Below are positions 26,165-39,100 of a DNA stretch of 64,000 bases, piece after piece. The stretch comes from Paulownia fortunei (taxonomy: Eukaryota; Streptophyta; Magnoliopsida; Lamiales; Paulowniaceae), in contig CM033110.1 in assembly GCA_019321725.1 (NCBI GenBank), forward strand, positions 23,553,210-23,617,209, in the 5' to 3' direction. Position 1 is the first letter of the stretch. Each line of letters starts with the position of its first letter. Below the pieces are notes generated by a model that saw only the letters and a list, made by a program, of their open reading frames with translations, was not told the origin of the DNA and searched no databases. The translations under genes were made by a program, and so were the position numbers.

Positions 26165-28609
26165 TTATCTTTTGGTGGAAACACTGTAACTTGTTAAAAG
26201 AGGCGCATTCGCATCACAAGACAACGATTCCACGTTATACTCTTCTTCTTCTTTCCTTTTCCCCCATATCACCGTGTAAAAACCCACTGAAATAATTACA
26301 GATCCAATCACACTGCAAATCAAGAATTAATTTGTTAATCCCTGGAAGTACTACTCATGGACCAAACCCAAAAGAAGGCAAGTTGAAGAATGATGATATG
26401 ATGGTTGTTTTATTTTACCTTCCAAGATAGAGATCATCACCGAGGAACAAGACACCCAAAATGGCTGCAATTGCAATAGACAATGGCTTGAACAATCCTA
26501 CGTAAACAGGGCCTTTCACTCGTAAGCCCCAAGTGCGAACCATGGTACCAAATCCCGACCCTATTATTCCCTAATATATGTTGAAACAAGTAGTCAGTAA
26601 GTCTTATGTATGACATCAAAACTGAGATCACAGATAAGAGTCCGTGGAGATGACCTTACAGAGTATAAGATTGAATATAACTGTACATCAGCCGGCACCG
26701 TCCATGCACTCAAATGTGGTTCGAAGTAAATACCCACTGGTAGAGATACAATGCAAGAAGATAGGTTGTAGAAAAAGACTAATATGAACTCTGCTGGATA
26801 CTCAGTTACAAATTTGGCCTGCAATGCATGGTAATATTGATTCAAATCCTGGTATAAAAATATACATCGCATTGGCAGTTTCATTCATTTATTTCCACAA
26901 TTAACAACAAATGACTTAAAAAGAACAGTAGTATGGCCATGTCTGTTACCTGGGCTGTATCCCAAATGGAGAGTACAATGTAGCAAACTGAAAGGAGGGC
27001 ACCTCCCAAGATCCAATTGGATTGAGCAGAAGTTGTGCTTAACTTATTATAAGTTGAAAAAACAGGTAATTTTGATTTATCGTGGTGTGTAGATATCAGG
27101 GTTGGACCTTTGTAGAGCACTGCAAGTAAAGCACCTCCTATTGATACCAAAGTGCCAATTATCTTGGCCTGCCCACTTGTACTTCTGAATTTTAACTTTT
27201 CCATCCTAACATAGAAGAAAGCATGGCATACATAGAAGTCAGGTTTGAAAACACATTCCTCATGCCAATTTTTGAATTTCTCTCAAACATTATACTTTAA
27301 TGAAAGAAAATTATTTTTTAAGTCTCAAAATAGGAGAGTTGGCAAGTTTGGTATCATATATATCAATTTCACCTTGCACTTTTGGTCTCAACGTTAACTT
27401 GTGGATGAAAAAAATTGTTGTGCCGTTGTACTCCAACTCTAGTGGCACAGTAGTTTTTTCCATCCAAAAGGTAGTAACGAGGATTGAAAGTGCAAGAGGC
27501 CAATATATGGGACTAAATTCAACTATATTTTTTATAGCATGACATCAAACTTGCAAGCCCCCTATATTACTATATTTTGGACTAAAGAAACAAAATTTCC
27601 TGACATTTGCTATTAAAATTATACAATTTAAATCTAGAAGCACTTTTACAATACATTATACCTTGTATTAGACTACTAAAACGGTTCAAGGAGTAGAATC
27701 CCTTCAGTGTTTGGTCCACTTGCACCGGAAGGTAGAAGATGTTATCAATGGGCAATTATTATAGCGAACATGATTTTAATTGGCTCATAAATGATAAGGT
27801 TGTTTTACAACCCATCTCTTTTGCAAGAATCTGAATCCTCCGAAATGGACGGAGCAACACGCCCCATGCATCAAGAATCACACATTATCAACCATTAAAA
27901 GTAAATGTGGAAGATGGGTACATGGGTCCTACAAATAATTCAGTATGGAACTCAAAGATCAATCCCAAATGATGAGAACCACACAAAAGTTAAAAGACCA
28001 ATACCCAATAGAAGAATAAGTAAGAAGGGAAAGTGTAAGTAGAAGGACCTCAAGAGAATGGCGAGGATAAAGGTAGTAGCAGGAGTGAGATTGCACAAGG
28101 CTGCTGCTAGAGTCGGATTGCTGTATGAGATACCGCTATACGCAAAACTTTGCGATATAAACCTACAATATTCATATGCACCACCACACAACTTATTAAC
28201 ACAAATTACAGAGAACATAAATTACTTAACTACGGACAATTGTAAATTTCCGTACCCCAGGACCCCAAGAAGACAAAATTTCCCAAGGACGACGATGGTA
28301 AAGGGAGGAAGCGCTTGTTTTCTGCAAAAACAAAAAAGTTGAAAGAGAAGCAGATACAGTAAGAGAAAAATATAAGTTTTTGATTGAAATCATTGATCAG
28401 TAAATGGCGGACCTGTGGAAAATGTAGGCAAGAGGGAGGATGAGGAGAGCAGAAATAGCATAGGAATAAGTCATGAAAATGTGGTAGCTCAAACCCTTTA
28501 AAACGGCCGCCTTGTAAATGGTCGTCAGCCCTACGGTCATGCACTCCGCCACCACCATCGCCGCGAAAGGAAGCACTTCCCGTGAACAGTAGTCCCTCCC
28601 CGTGGCCAT
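26165..28609 (-). CDS. WAT1-related (UMAMIT/EamA) transporter, copy 3
   Basis: Same two-EamA architecture, substrate unknown. Exons: 28413-28609, 28256-28321, 28049-28162, 26950-27205, 26660-26818, 26419-26570, 26165-26312; total 1092 nt, 363 aa, all in phase. The start at 28609 ([15 protein letters not shown]) directly follows a TC-repeat leader. Exon 2 is [19 protein letters not shown], exon 4 [18 protein letters not shown], exon 5 [16 protein letters not shown], exon 6 [16 protein letters not shown], and the C-terminal tail ends in SVSTKR. Exon 4 is the longest of the six (256 nt) because the inter-domain loop is expanded ([17 protein letters not shown] region). Intron 3 carries a fold-back repeat. 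The helix before that loop ends SIWDTAQ where copies 5 and 6 read SIWYIFQ. Intact. Confidence 0.93.
27313..27600. mobile_element. Fold-back (inverted-repeat) element in intron 3 of copy 3
   Basis: The left part (TTGGCAAGTTTGGTATCATA, then CTTGCACTTTTGGTC) recurs inverted on the right (minus strand TTGCAAGTTTGATGTCATG, then CTTGCACTTTCAATCC). The arms are imperfect and roughly 100 bases long, giving a MITE-like hairpin. The other copies do not show it at this intron position. Target duplication not identified. Confidence 0.5.
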
Positions 28610-28632
28610 CTCTCTCTCTCTCTCTCTCTCTT
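28610..28632 (-). repeat. (GA)n/(TC)n leader repeat of WAT1 copy 3
   Basis: Pure TC run on the + strand (GA on the coding strand) touching the start codon. Similar purine or CT runs precede the start codons of other copies. Confidence 0.85.
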
Positions 28633-28702
28633 CTGAGACGCACACGCTTTGGCTTGAAATACAGCCTCTCTCTTATGTTCCCTTTGTTCCAAAATTTAAA
28701 TT

Positions 28703-28710
28703 TATTTATA
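28703..28710 (-). promoter_or_regulatory. Candidate TATA box of WAT1 copy 3
   Basis: The minus strand reads TATAAATA about 95 bases upstream of the ATG at 28609, allowing a leader of about 65 bases that contains the GA repeat. Confidence 0.4.
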
Positions 28711-31700
28711 TTGTTCTTTCAAAATGTTTTTAAAAAATAAAATTTTATTTTTATTTAAAAAAATATGTTGCGACCACTAACTTTACACGAACTTAATTTT
28801 ATGAATAATATTATAAAAAATTTGATCTATTCAATTCTCATTTAAAATTTTGTATTGAATCAAACAAGAGACATAATGTTACAAGAACAGCTTTAAAACA
28901 ATGTTATATATCACCCTTTGAGCTTCTCCAATTTTTCACAAACCTAATTTTACTGAGAAATTATTGTTATCAATTCACTTGGATCATTTTATTAAATCAA
29001 AAAAAAAATAATCAAAAGGATATGAGGAAAATAATAAAGAAAACAAGTAATATAAGCTCTGATTGCTCGACTCCTCATTCTTGAAAAATTAATTTTGTGA
29101 TAAAAATTTGAGATAAAGCAGTTTTAGAGGAGAGAATAATTTTTAAGAATGTATTTAAATAAAACATAAATATATATAGTGTTCTTGAGATGTGATTCTT
29201 TAAAATCATTCCACAAGAAATATCAGTCACACTCTTTCCATCACAAAATTAAGATTCTTATTTGACCTCATAATTTTTTATACGAGAGGTGAAATGATGT
29301 AAAAAACTTGTGTAACTTTATCCTATTGCCCCTTAAAAATTATAATTGAGAGATAATGGAGTCAAATAATTATTTTAAATGAGAAGATTTTTATATTAGG
29401 AAATGAAATTTTATAGAGGTTTCAAAAAAAGACAAAAAAAATAATTAATTTATAATATTAAAAATATATAGTATTTCATTTATTAAAAAACGTGAGATTT
29501 GCCAAGTCGCTCAGACTTTGTCAGATTGAATGGCCCGTACGATAACAACGTGGACTGATTATAGCATTCTCATCACAGGCCTACAAAAAGTAAAATTGGT
29601 GGCATATTGTGGGCAACTTTTCTGATTTTCTTTTTTTTTTCTATTTTCCTTTTTTTTTTGTGTTTATTTTTTATTTTTTATTTTTTTTCGAGTGGAGGGT
29701 AGAGGAATGGGATTGAACTTTGACATCATCTATGTAAACATTACTAATGTTAGTGGTATCTAGTGGGCCTGTTTAATTGTGCGTATTATGACATTTTGAC
29801 TAGTTGTGAAAATTTATAGAATTTGAGCCATTTATTTTTAGCAATAAAACAGAATAATTCATTAGATAAAAAGTCTAAAAAACAGAAGAATATTTTCGAG
29901 AAACTGACAAAAGATATAAAGGTCGCCCCACTTCGAACACCACCAATACGGACACTTGGTATACCTTCGAAAATGAAATTTGATATTTACAAAAATAATG
30001 CCTTTGTTTGATTTCATTTACATTTCAGTATTTTTCTTTCTTTGAAAACGAAAAGGCTCTAGTTACTTATATTTTTTAAAAATAATTTTTTCTTTCTCAA
30101 AAAATATGAATTATTTATTATAATATTTAAATAATCATTATATTATATTCCCACTAACTATAACAAATCAATATTGATAAAAAATTTACAGTTGAAAATA
30201 TTTGCACTAATTATAACAAATAATATTGATAAAATATTTACAATAAAAAATATTTCTAAAATACATCACATTATTTCTTTCCAACAAAACATCCAAACAC
30301 ATTTTTCAATTCCATTATCAAAATATATTCTCTCAAATACTTTTCTCATAATAATCGAAAATAAAACCAAACAAAACCTATATTTTTTATCTTGCTCTAT
30401 TTGGAGTTTTGGTCCTTAATTAATTAGGTATCTTCTTAAGAATAGAAATAAGTGTACGCACGCACTGCAAGAACTAATGATCTTCTGCTCCAATATTAGG
30501 CTCATCTTTTGTAATTCAGGTCCTCAATTGATAATTAAACATAAAATGATCAATAAAGTTTAACAATATTTTTAAGACTAAGCAAATCACCATTGAATCT
30601 ACCAGAATATTTGTTTCTTATAAAGAGCAAAAGCCCAACAAGGAAACAGCTTGTCTATTGGGCTTTTTGTTTTCCAGGATCATAATATTAATTATCTTCC
30701 CAGTGTTAACAGCAGCATAATAATATCAGCAGGCCCTTTGTTAACAAGAGACCATTAGAAAAATTAAAAATAATGAAAATCTGCATATTTTTTTTGTTTT
30801 AATTATTGCTCTTATATTTGGGCCATACCCTATTGTAATACTTATCATTATTGAGTTAGCAAAAATCCCCTTTAAAAAGTTGATGATGTGCGCGTGTATG
30901 TATCCTTGATTTATCCTTTACTTAAAAATAGAATTGCATATAATTTTACTTTCATTAAGGAGTCGAAAAAAAATAATTCTAATTTGATAACAATCGTACT
31001 CTTATTATTCACCACTGAATTTATTATCTTTTTTTTTTGTTTCATCATTATTCTTCTAAAAACCCACAAGATAGAAATAAAATTATTGTTCTTAAGAAAT
31101 CTAGGCGGAAAATCATAGATTATATGGAAACTAATAAAACCATCATGGGCCGCTTGTGTATACAGAAAAACATAGTAACAAAATATGGATCAATGTGTCT
31201 CCCATCTGACATTTGGGCCCAAGTCAACTCTTTTTCATTATGTTGCTCATCTATAATCTGGGCCTATAAGTAAATCTAGTACAAAGTCAAGATATTAAGA
31301 AATAGTCAAATTGTTCCAAAACAATAAAAGAACTGTGGTGTGTGCAATATCCTAGTTTGATGAAAAAAAAAAATGATCCAATTTGAGAGATATCTAAACA
31401 TAATAAGAAAAAGACATAGATAGAGCAAAGGGAATATATTTGTTGGTGGCCTTTCTGACAAAAAAGTTGTTTTAGAGCAAGCTCAATCCCATTTTCTTTT
31501 TTTTTTTTTCTTTTTTTGTATAGTTTCAGGCTCCCTTTGGATGTAAGAAGAATTTAATGAGGAAAAGCAAAAGCAAAAAGGAAACACGTAGAAAACTAAA
31601 TTCAATCACATATTTCGCGAGGGCAAAGTAAGAATGAATTCCGAAATCTCTTTTGAATATAATTGAGCATCATATAATAAATAGAATTGATGTATAAACA

Positions 31701-31955
31701 ACGGACGTCTCTCAAAATTATATTTATACAAATAATTCTTTCACGTTTTTAATGGAGGAAAATATTTTCTTTTATATTTTCCTCCTCAAGCTCCAAGATC
31801 GGAACATACCCTTCACAACAAACTCAAACATCATTTTAAGCATCATACTAGGAAGAGATGTGATCTACTCCAATTTTCACTGACTTTCCAATCAAATTCT
31901 CCATATCTACTATATACTTTACAATGTGGCTTAGCTATTAACCAAGTAAAGACGG
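28711..31955. other. Spacer between WAT1 copies 3 and 4
   Basis: Very AT-rich. Several poly-T and AAT-type low-complexity tracts. Frames at 29823-30011, 30174-30419 and 30888-31118 translate into Asn/Ile/Lys-rich strings typical of spacer. No gene is supported. Confidence 0.5.
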
Positions 31956-33699
31956 CTATACAGCTGCATTTTCCTGGACTGAAACAATGTAGTAGTGTTT
32001 TAGGAGGGGGACCTTGGCATCATAAGACGATGATTCTCCAATATAATCTTCTGATTTATCGTTATTCTCTTCTTTCATTTTCCCCCACATCACGGTGTAA
32101 AAACCCATCGATATTATTAAGGATCCAATGACACTGTAAATCAGCGATTCAGTTTTGTTAGTTCTTCATTAATCAAATCATTCCAACTGAAGAGAAGGTA
32201 AAAAATCGGATTCATATAGGTTGTTGTGCTTTACCTCCCAAGATAGAGATTATCACCAAGGAAAATGACACCCAAAAAGGCTGCAATGGCAATTGACAAT
32301 GGCTTGAACAATGCTACATAAACAGGCCCTTTCACGTGTAAGCCCCATGTATGAACAAGGGTACTAAATGCTGTCCCCATTATTCCCTAAATTTTAACCA
32401 AATTATTAGGAAATACGAATTCTGAAGAAAATATGCAGAACCGAAAAATGTAGCCAGTCTATAAGGGGTCTCACCGAGTACAAGATTGCGGTTAGTTTTA
32501 TATCCACGGGCAGTTTCCATGCACTCAAATTCGGTTCCGAGGCAATACCCACTGGTAGAGATACAATGAAAGAGGATAGGTTGTACCAAAAGACTAATAT
32601 GAATTCTGCTGGATACTCCTTCACAAACTTAGCCTGCATAGGTAATATGATTCAAATCCTGGTACAAGAACCAGCATGGAACAATGATTCCAGGGTTTAT
32701 CCTATGTTTACCTGGAGAATATCCCAAATGGAGAGTAGAATAAAAGCAGTTGCAAGGAGGGCTCCTCCCACGATCCAATCAGCTTGCTCAGACATTGCAC
32801 GAAGCACAATTGACAGAAAAGATAATTGTGAATTCTCGTGGTGTGTAGTTATCACCACAGGGCCCTTGTAGAGCACCACAACTAATGCACCTGCTATTGA
32901 CACTAATGTGCCTATGATTTTGGCCTGGCTACTTAGACTTCTGAGTTTTAGCTTTTCCATCCTAAAATACAAGAAAAGATGACAGACATAAACAAGAAGT
33001 TAGACCCTGACAACACAAGAGATTAACTAGTCAGATTCATGTTCCATCCAGATTTAAATTTAATCCGATTCTGACTCATTGAGATCTCTATGATTTGGAT
33101 AGTAATAACCAGAACGGATCACCCAATTTTGAGCATGCTTTATTAATTAATTCAGAATGAGTATGACTAATTTAGAAAGCTTTGATATAATTATCGACGA
33201 TTTTCTTGATTTTTAAGCCTTGTTTTTTCACTCACGAGTTACGTAATTAAGGACAGCGTTCCTTTAGTTGGGAAGTTGAGACGTTGGTTGGGCAAACTTT
33301 AGTCCCTTTCCCAATGGCGATCATGGTATTGTCAAATCACATGTGTAGATGCGTACCCATACGGAAAACAAATGAATCTTGGCAGACAATCACATCACAT
33401 AGTCGTTGATGGTAAAGGAACACTTTACTTTTCCCTACAAAATGTAAATTAGCTTCTATGTTTGCATCAAAAGAAGTAGGGGACTGCCTCAACTCATAAC
33501 CACCAGATCCTTTGCAATCATCACCTTTGGTGGCTTTTCTTTATTACAAATCCAAGATTTCGAAATTATACTTGAGAATACTAATTTCATTCCCAACTCA
33601 TACAAATACGCACATACACACATTATATACAAAAGTACATACATAAGTTCATCTCTCTCTCTCTATATATATATATACATAAGTTCTTCTCTCTCTCTC

Positions 33700-33747
<48 letters not shown>

Positions 33748-35481
33748 ATGCAAGAATTCGAAATGAACTGCCATTAATATTACTTTAGCGGTGAATATAA
33801 GAAGACATAACTTGAGTGCAAAGTTAAAACCACAAAACTACAAGGCTTCGGATTCAAATTTTGTTCTACTGTTATATATAGTAATTATTAGTTGATTATA
33901 AATTATTGGTAACAATTTAAAAATTGATTATGGATTGATAGAATTATTAAAGACCGATATTTTTTATATAATCATGCTATTGAGAGTTAAAAAATGTTTT
34001 GTGTTAATTATTCATAAGAGAAAATTAAGCTGAATTGGTCCCCACATGGAATGATTCCCTTAAATACCCTAATATAAAATCCAAAAATAGAAACTTGAGA
34101 GCTAATAATGGAGTTACATATATATCATCAATCTACCCCCCAAAAAAAAAAAATTACTTACTTGTCCTTCTCGGAATAAAAATATAATACTCATTGTGAT
34201 GTTTTTTTAGCAAAATAGTGATCCAACATGATTGATGATTGAAAAAGTAAATATTAATGAATAGTATATTATTTTAAAATGTTACAAAAATTTATCCTAT
34301 CGAAATTTAAAAAAAAAAATCTAAAAATTTCTTATAAGCAAAGACAGCATTAATAATCCTATCTTCGAACTTACCCACTTAAACCAAAGAAGAGGCATTA
34401 TATAATATACGTGCCAACGGCTTTCTCCGCCTTTAAAGGAAGAGGCTATAATTGTCAAACTTTTAACGTGGGTCCAAATATCAGTTCAGTGTCGGGAAAC
34501 GAACGATGTCCAAATGACAAACAAAAACAGAAATTGAAGCGCATTACTAAATTTCCTCCAAGTAATGATTTTTTTTTCTATGTAATAGGAAAAATATCTA
34601 TCTTACTTATTTAATATATTTAAATAATTATACTGAACAACAACATATCATGTATTGCAATTTCAAAGTTACGCAGTATCAAAATTATCAAAGAAATATA
34701 ATAAGTAAATCAAACATAATGATTTTTTACCGTAACAAAAACAACATTCAATTCGGAAAAAAAAAACGAAAAAGATTAACAGAAGAGTAAGAGGAATGTG
34801 AAACTCAATCGGATTTTTTTATTTTTTTATTTTTTTATTTTTTTTGTAACAGAAAAAAAAAACAGAACGGAATAAAAAAATGGATGAATTTAAGAACCTG
34901 AAGAGAATGGCAAGAAAAAAGGTAGTAGCAGGGTTGAGATTGCTCATGGCAGAAGACATAGTTGGATTGCTGAGTTCAATCCCTTTATATCCACAAGACT
35001 GCGACACGAACCTGCATCACCCCATAATCAATCACATTCCATGTTAATACAGAAACACAAAATAAATGATCACTTAATTTCAACCAAAAAAAAAGGCCAT
35101 CAAAGTTGGATCAAAATATTTTTACCCGATAACCCCAAGAAGAAAAAATCTGCCAAAGACGCCAAGAGTAAAAGGAGGCAGCGGTGTTTTTCTGCTAACC
35201 CAAAAAGAATTAGTTCTTCTTATTAAAAATAAAATAATTAAAACTGAATGAATGATATCTAAGAAGAAGAAGAAGAAGGCAGACCTGTGGCAAAAAAAGG
35301 CAAGTGGGAGGGTAACAAGAGCAGAAATGGCATAAGAATAGGCCATGAAAACATGGTAGCTTAAACCCTTTATAACGGCGGCTTTATAGAAGATGGTCAC
35401 CCCTACGGTGGTGCACTCCGCCGTCACCGTCCCCACGAATGGAAGCACCTCCCTGTAGAAGTAGTAATGTCCTCCCGCCAT
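31956..35481 (-). CDS. WAT1-related (UMAMIT/EamA) transporter, copy 4
   Basis: Exons: 35285-35481, 35126-35191, 34898-35011, 32712-32961, 32475-32633, 32235-32386, 31956-32133; total 1116 nt, 371 aa, the longest of the six, all GT-AG and in phase. Start [17 protein letters not shown]. Exon 2 is [19 protein letters not shown], exon 3 contains [20 protein letters not shown], exon 4 opens [18 protein letters not shown] (shared almost exactly with copies 5 and 6), exon 5 [16 protein letters not shown] with Trp where the others have Phe, exon 6 [20 protein letters not shown]. The C-terminal tail is extended and ends [11 protein letters not shown]. Intron 3 is enlarged (about 1.9 kb) and holds CT/TA microsatellites. 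Two EamA units, about ten helices, membrane transporter of unknown substrate. Intact. Confidence 0.93.
33649..33742. repeat. Compound (CT)n(TA)n microsatellite, duplicated
   Basis: The motif ACATAAGTTC followed by a CT run and a TA run occurs twice in tandem, within intron 3 of WAT1 copy 4. Confidence 0.85.
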
Positions 35482-35574
35482 CTTTTCTCTTTCTTTTCTT
35501 TTCTTTTTTTTTTTTTTGCTTTGAAATTATAAAGCGTTTTCTAGTTTTTAGCCTACTTTCATAGAGGGGGCAGT

Positions 35575-35590
35575 AATATATATATAAATA
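35575..35590 (-). promoter_or_regulatory. Candidate TATA box of WAT1 copy 4
   Basis: The minus strand reads TATTTATATATATA about 95-110 bases before the ATG at 35481. The leader between them is CT/TTTTC-rich on the + strand. Confidence 0.4.
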
Positions 35591-36021
35591 CTCTAATCTC
35601 CTAGACCTAGTCACTCAGATTTCGTCACGTCTCACCAATCTATGATTTATTTATTTTTAAATCAGTAAAATTTTCATTCAACACTATAAATTAAAGGTTT
35701 ATCACACCATTCTACGAAATGTGATTTTTACATAACCTAACCCAACGATAAATACTGATTTTTTGTTCACTTGCTCAAGATTTGGGCTTATGGTTAACCT
35801 CAAGCATCTTTTTTAAGTTTATAAAAAAAAAAAAAAAAAAAAACCAAATAGAAGGTTTTTGAACAATTTGAAAAATGATATTTTAGTTCAGCTTGAATTT
35901 TATATTATAATTTAATATTTTATTTTGTATTATATATTACACATTCAAGTTGCATATATATATATATAATTAATTGTATACACATAATATTTACAGTAAA
36001 ATTTACACAAAAACCCAACAT

Positions 36022-36100
36022 GATTTAACATAGGAATAGGTTTCAAAAAAGACTGCCGCATATTCTCGTGGGTACTGCTTCTCAGTTAACAATTTCCATC
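36022..36100 (-). pseudogene. Relic of a WAT1 exon 5
   Basis: On the minus strand the frame reads KQYPREYAAVFFETYSY, matching the exon 5 hallmark [16 protein letters not shown] at Y-P-x-E-[FY]-x-x-V-F-F. The DNA also aligns with exon 5 of copy 3 around its acceptor side. A stop follows soon after and no neighbouring exons remain. It lies about 0.5 kb 5' of copy 4, so it may be what is left of another array member. Short, so moderate confidence only. Confidence 0.45.
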
Positions 36101-39100
36101 CAGGGTCTCTATTTCCATGTCTTTTTGAAACGTGACTAGACAAAAAGTTCAAAGCCAAAGTACTATAGCCTGTTATTATCTAGTTGCTGGCTGTCCATTT
36201 CAAAATTGCTGTTCTGCTTACAAGTGAAACATTTTGTTATATTATCCTTAAATCTATGGTTGAGGGAAAATAACCTTTGTTAGAATGTAATAGATTTGGA
36301 GAAGCCAACTGGGGATGTTTAAGAATGAAAATTCAAAAAATTTTATTGACATACTACCTGGAATATATATTAGTGGTTATATTATATCAAGTTGCAAGGA
36401 GAGGACTACCATGGTTTTAGAAACTGATTTCAATATTTTGCTTAATTGCGGCCAAAATCGCTCCGGGGTTATAAAAGATTGCTTAACTAAGACTAGACCC
36501 TAGAAAAATCAAAGCATCCCATTGTTTAGTATATGAGGGTAATTATGTCTTTTGTCTAATCGATTGGTGGATATTTAGTACAGAAGAAAAAAATTGGAGT
36601 GTAAGAATCGGCACCTAGTTAAATTACAATTTTGTTAGTAGATTTCATCTCTTTTCAAGAGGAGGCTTTGTTTTTTAATTTTCTTTTCCTCAAAGAATAG
36701 TATTCATCTCCATATGTTGTTGATAAAAAACTAGTACATAAACTTGAATCCATTTTCCATATTTCATCATGATGTCAGACAATAGCTGCAGAATTAATGT
36801 TCAGAATTTATAGACTAATTTTATAATTGTGTCGTTACTTTAGCAGAAGGGCAAAAGAAGGCCACAATTTTTAAAAATCCTTTCTAGGATGTTAACAACA
36901 AGAGATTTCACAATATATATTAGGCAAAATCGGCTTTTGGGCATCAATTTTATCTGTTACTACTTTGCACGCTCACACACACATATACACGAGGTGGAAA
37001 ATTGGATGGCTATACTGTAAAAAGGTTGGGAATAAAAAGAAATATCCAATGAGATCAAGCAATAATCCAATATAAATTGATTTTGACGTATCACTATTAT
37101 GTTCAATTACAAAATATGGATCTGTGTAGACGTTGCTAGGGTGGGGTGGGGGGGTGGGGCTGCCTGGGATGATATGATATCTTCAATGACAAACACACTT
37201 ACCAAACTTCTTCTCATCATGGTAGCTGCTTCTCCTTATTTCATGGAAGTTTAAATACCTAAAGAATTGAATATATTCATGTGTGTGTAAATGGGGTAGA
37301 ACAACCTATCAATAGGAGAGGTCTTATAGATAAGGCCTAGGGTTCAAATTCTGTCCTTTTTTTTTTTTTTATCCAGGATTTTAACTTAAAAAAAAACTGC
37401 GTATAGAGAGAGTGGGGACATGGTGAGGCTGGGGACTGAGGTTAGGCAAGCTATATGTGGTATATTTAATTATTTATGATTATTGGAGTTTATTATTTAC
37501 AATCATACAATTTATTCGTTACTTAATTATATAAAAATCCAAAATAGGGATATAAAAAAGAATTTTTTTTATATTATTGATTTATATAAATAAAACAAAA
37601 GCATTAAAGATTTTGTGCTAGAATTAATTATAGTTGTTATTATTGTGTATGGATTAATTTAATAAAAATAGAAGTGGGCAACAAGAACATATACTAATAT
37701 TATTTAAAAATCAAAACAATATATATAAAAGCAGTTCCTCTACTATTAATATAGAACTAATAAAATCATGTCTCAAAGTAATTATTTACTCGTTTTTAGC
37801 TAATATCTACAAAATAAGCTACTCTAGGATTCAGGAACAGTTTTGATGCCTGCCAATTTCGATTGCATAAACTCATTTCCATATTTTCCATCTTGTTTTC
37901 TTTTTCTAAAATAAATTAGACAATTAATGTTAGAAGACATAGTATGCTTTAATTATGAACTTATGACCTCGTCTTTTACAACATCCTTTGACTAATCCTA
38001 ACCACTCATTCCAGCAGAAACTCATTTGAGATGATTTCTTAAAGCAAAAAATGTCATCGTTCTCAAGTCAAATTATACAGAATTCAAATATAATTGTTTG
38101 GTTTGATCGTTGAACAATTTCTTACAATTTCACAACCCATTACTCAACATTACTTGTTAGAATATAATACTTGAAAGGAACATCACATCACAATGGTTTG
38201 AAACAAGACATCACCACTCACATCCTCAATTTCTTCTCCTTTCTCTTTCCTTTATTTTATTTTGGACCAGCAACCTAACATAGCAAAGCCCAATTATTTA
38301 ACAAACAGAGAGAAAAAGAAAAAAAAAAATAAACAAGTAAAGATCGAAATAATATGTATATATTTGCCATTGTCTTTTTCAACAGTTCTTTGCACCACTG
38401 TTTCAATTTGGATCACTACCGACTAAATAGCACAAGTTACCGTCAAAGAAAACAATGGGGTTGAAAAATAATTTAAAATTATTAGACACTTGACTCAATT
38501 AATTATAATATAAATATTTTTTTTTAATAAAATTAAAAATTCGAGGTTGAGCTATTTAAAACTCTTTTAATTTGAATTTATATTTAAAAATCAAAATATA
38601 TTCAATACAATTTTAATCAATAAAATTTTAAGCTAAACTTAAACAACACAGATTATTCGTATTGACTAAATATGTTTTCATCCCAACTATATTGAAACAT
38701 GCTACACAATTAGGTTGTCAATCAATTTGCTTATATTCAATTCTCTTTCAATTTGTCACAGGCTTTATCTACCTATATTTAACTTGATATATAAGTTATA
38801 ACACGTATACAAGAATGTCAATCATTTAAGCTTACGACGCCCAAGTCCCAACAATGAGATTGATTCTTTGTATCCTCCAATCATTGTCTAGTCCTAAACT
38901 TTTGACAAATGTTCCTACGAACCATGTAGAATTTGAATTGATAATTTAATAATACATTGGCCCGGCATTACGTACCGGCTACAAAACTTTTAAAAGTTTA
39001 CAACATTGGTCCAAAATTAATGAATTCGGAAAGAAAGTCAAATTATGATTAAAAACAACAACGTAAATAGCAGGTAACAGATTATTTGTCAACAAAATTG

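Noticed and set aside
28230..28643. 137-codon minus-strand frame overlapping exon 1 of WAT1 copy 3
   Set aside because: Out-of-frame reading of the WAT1 exon and intron; the EamA frame is the one that splices correctly. The same applies to 57810-58175 and 50948-51196.
37270..37390. SINE-like block with GGGTTCAAATTC followed by a T run
   Set aside because: The B-box-like word is present but no convincing A-box or target duplication was found.
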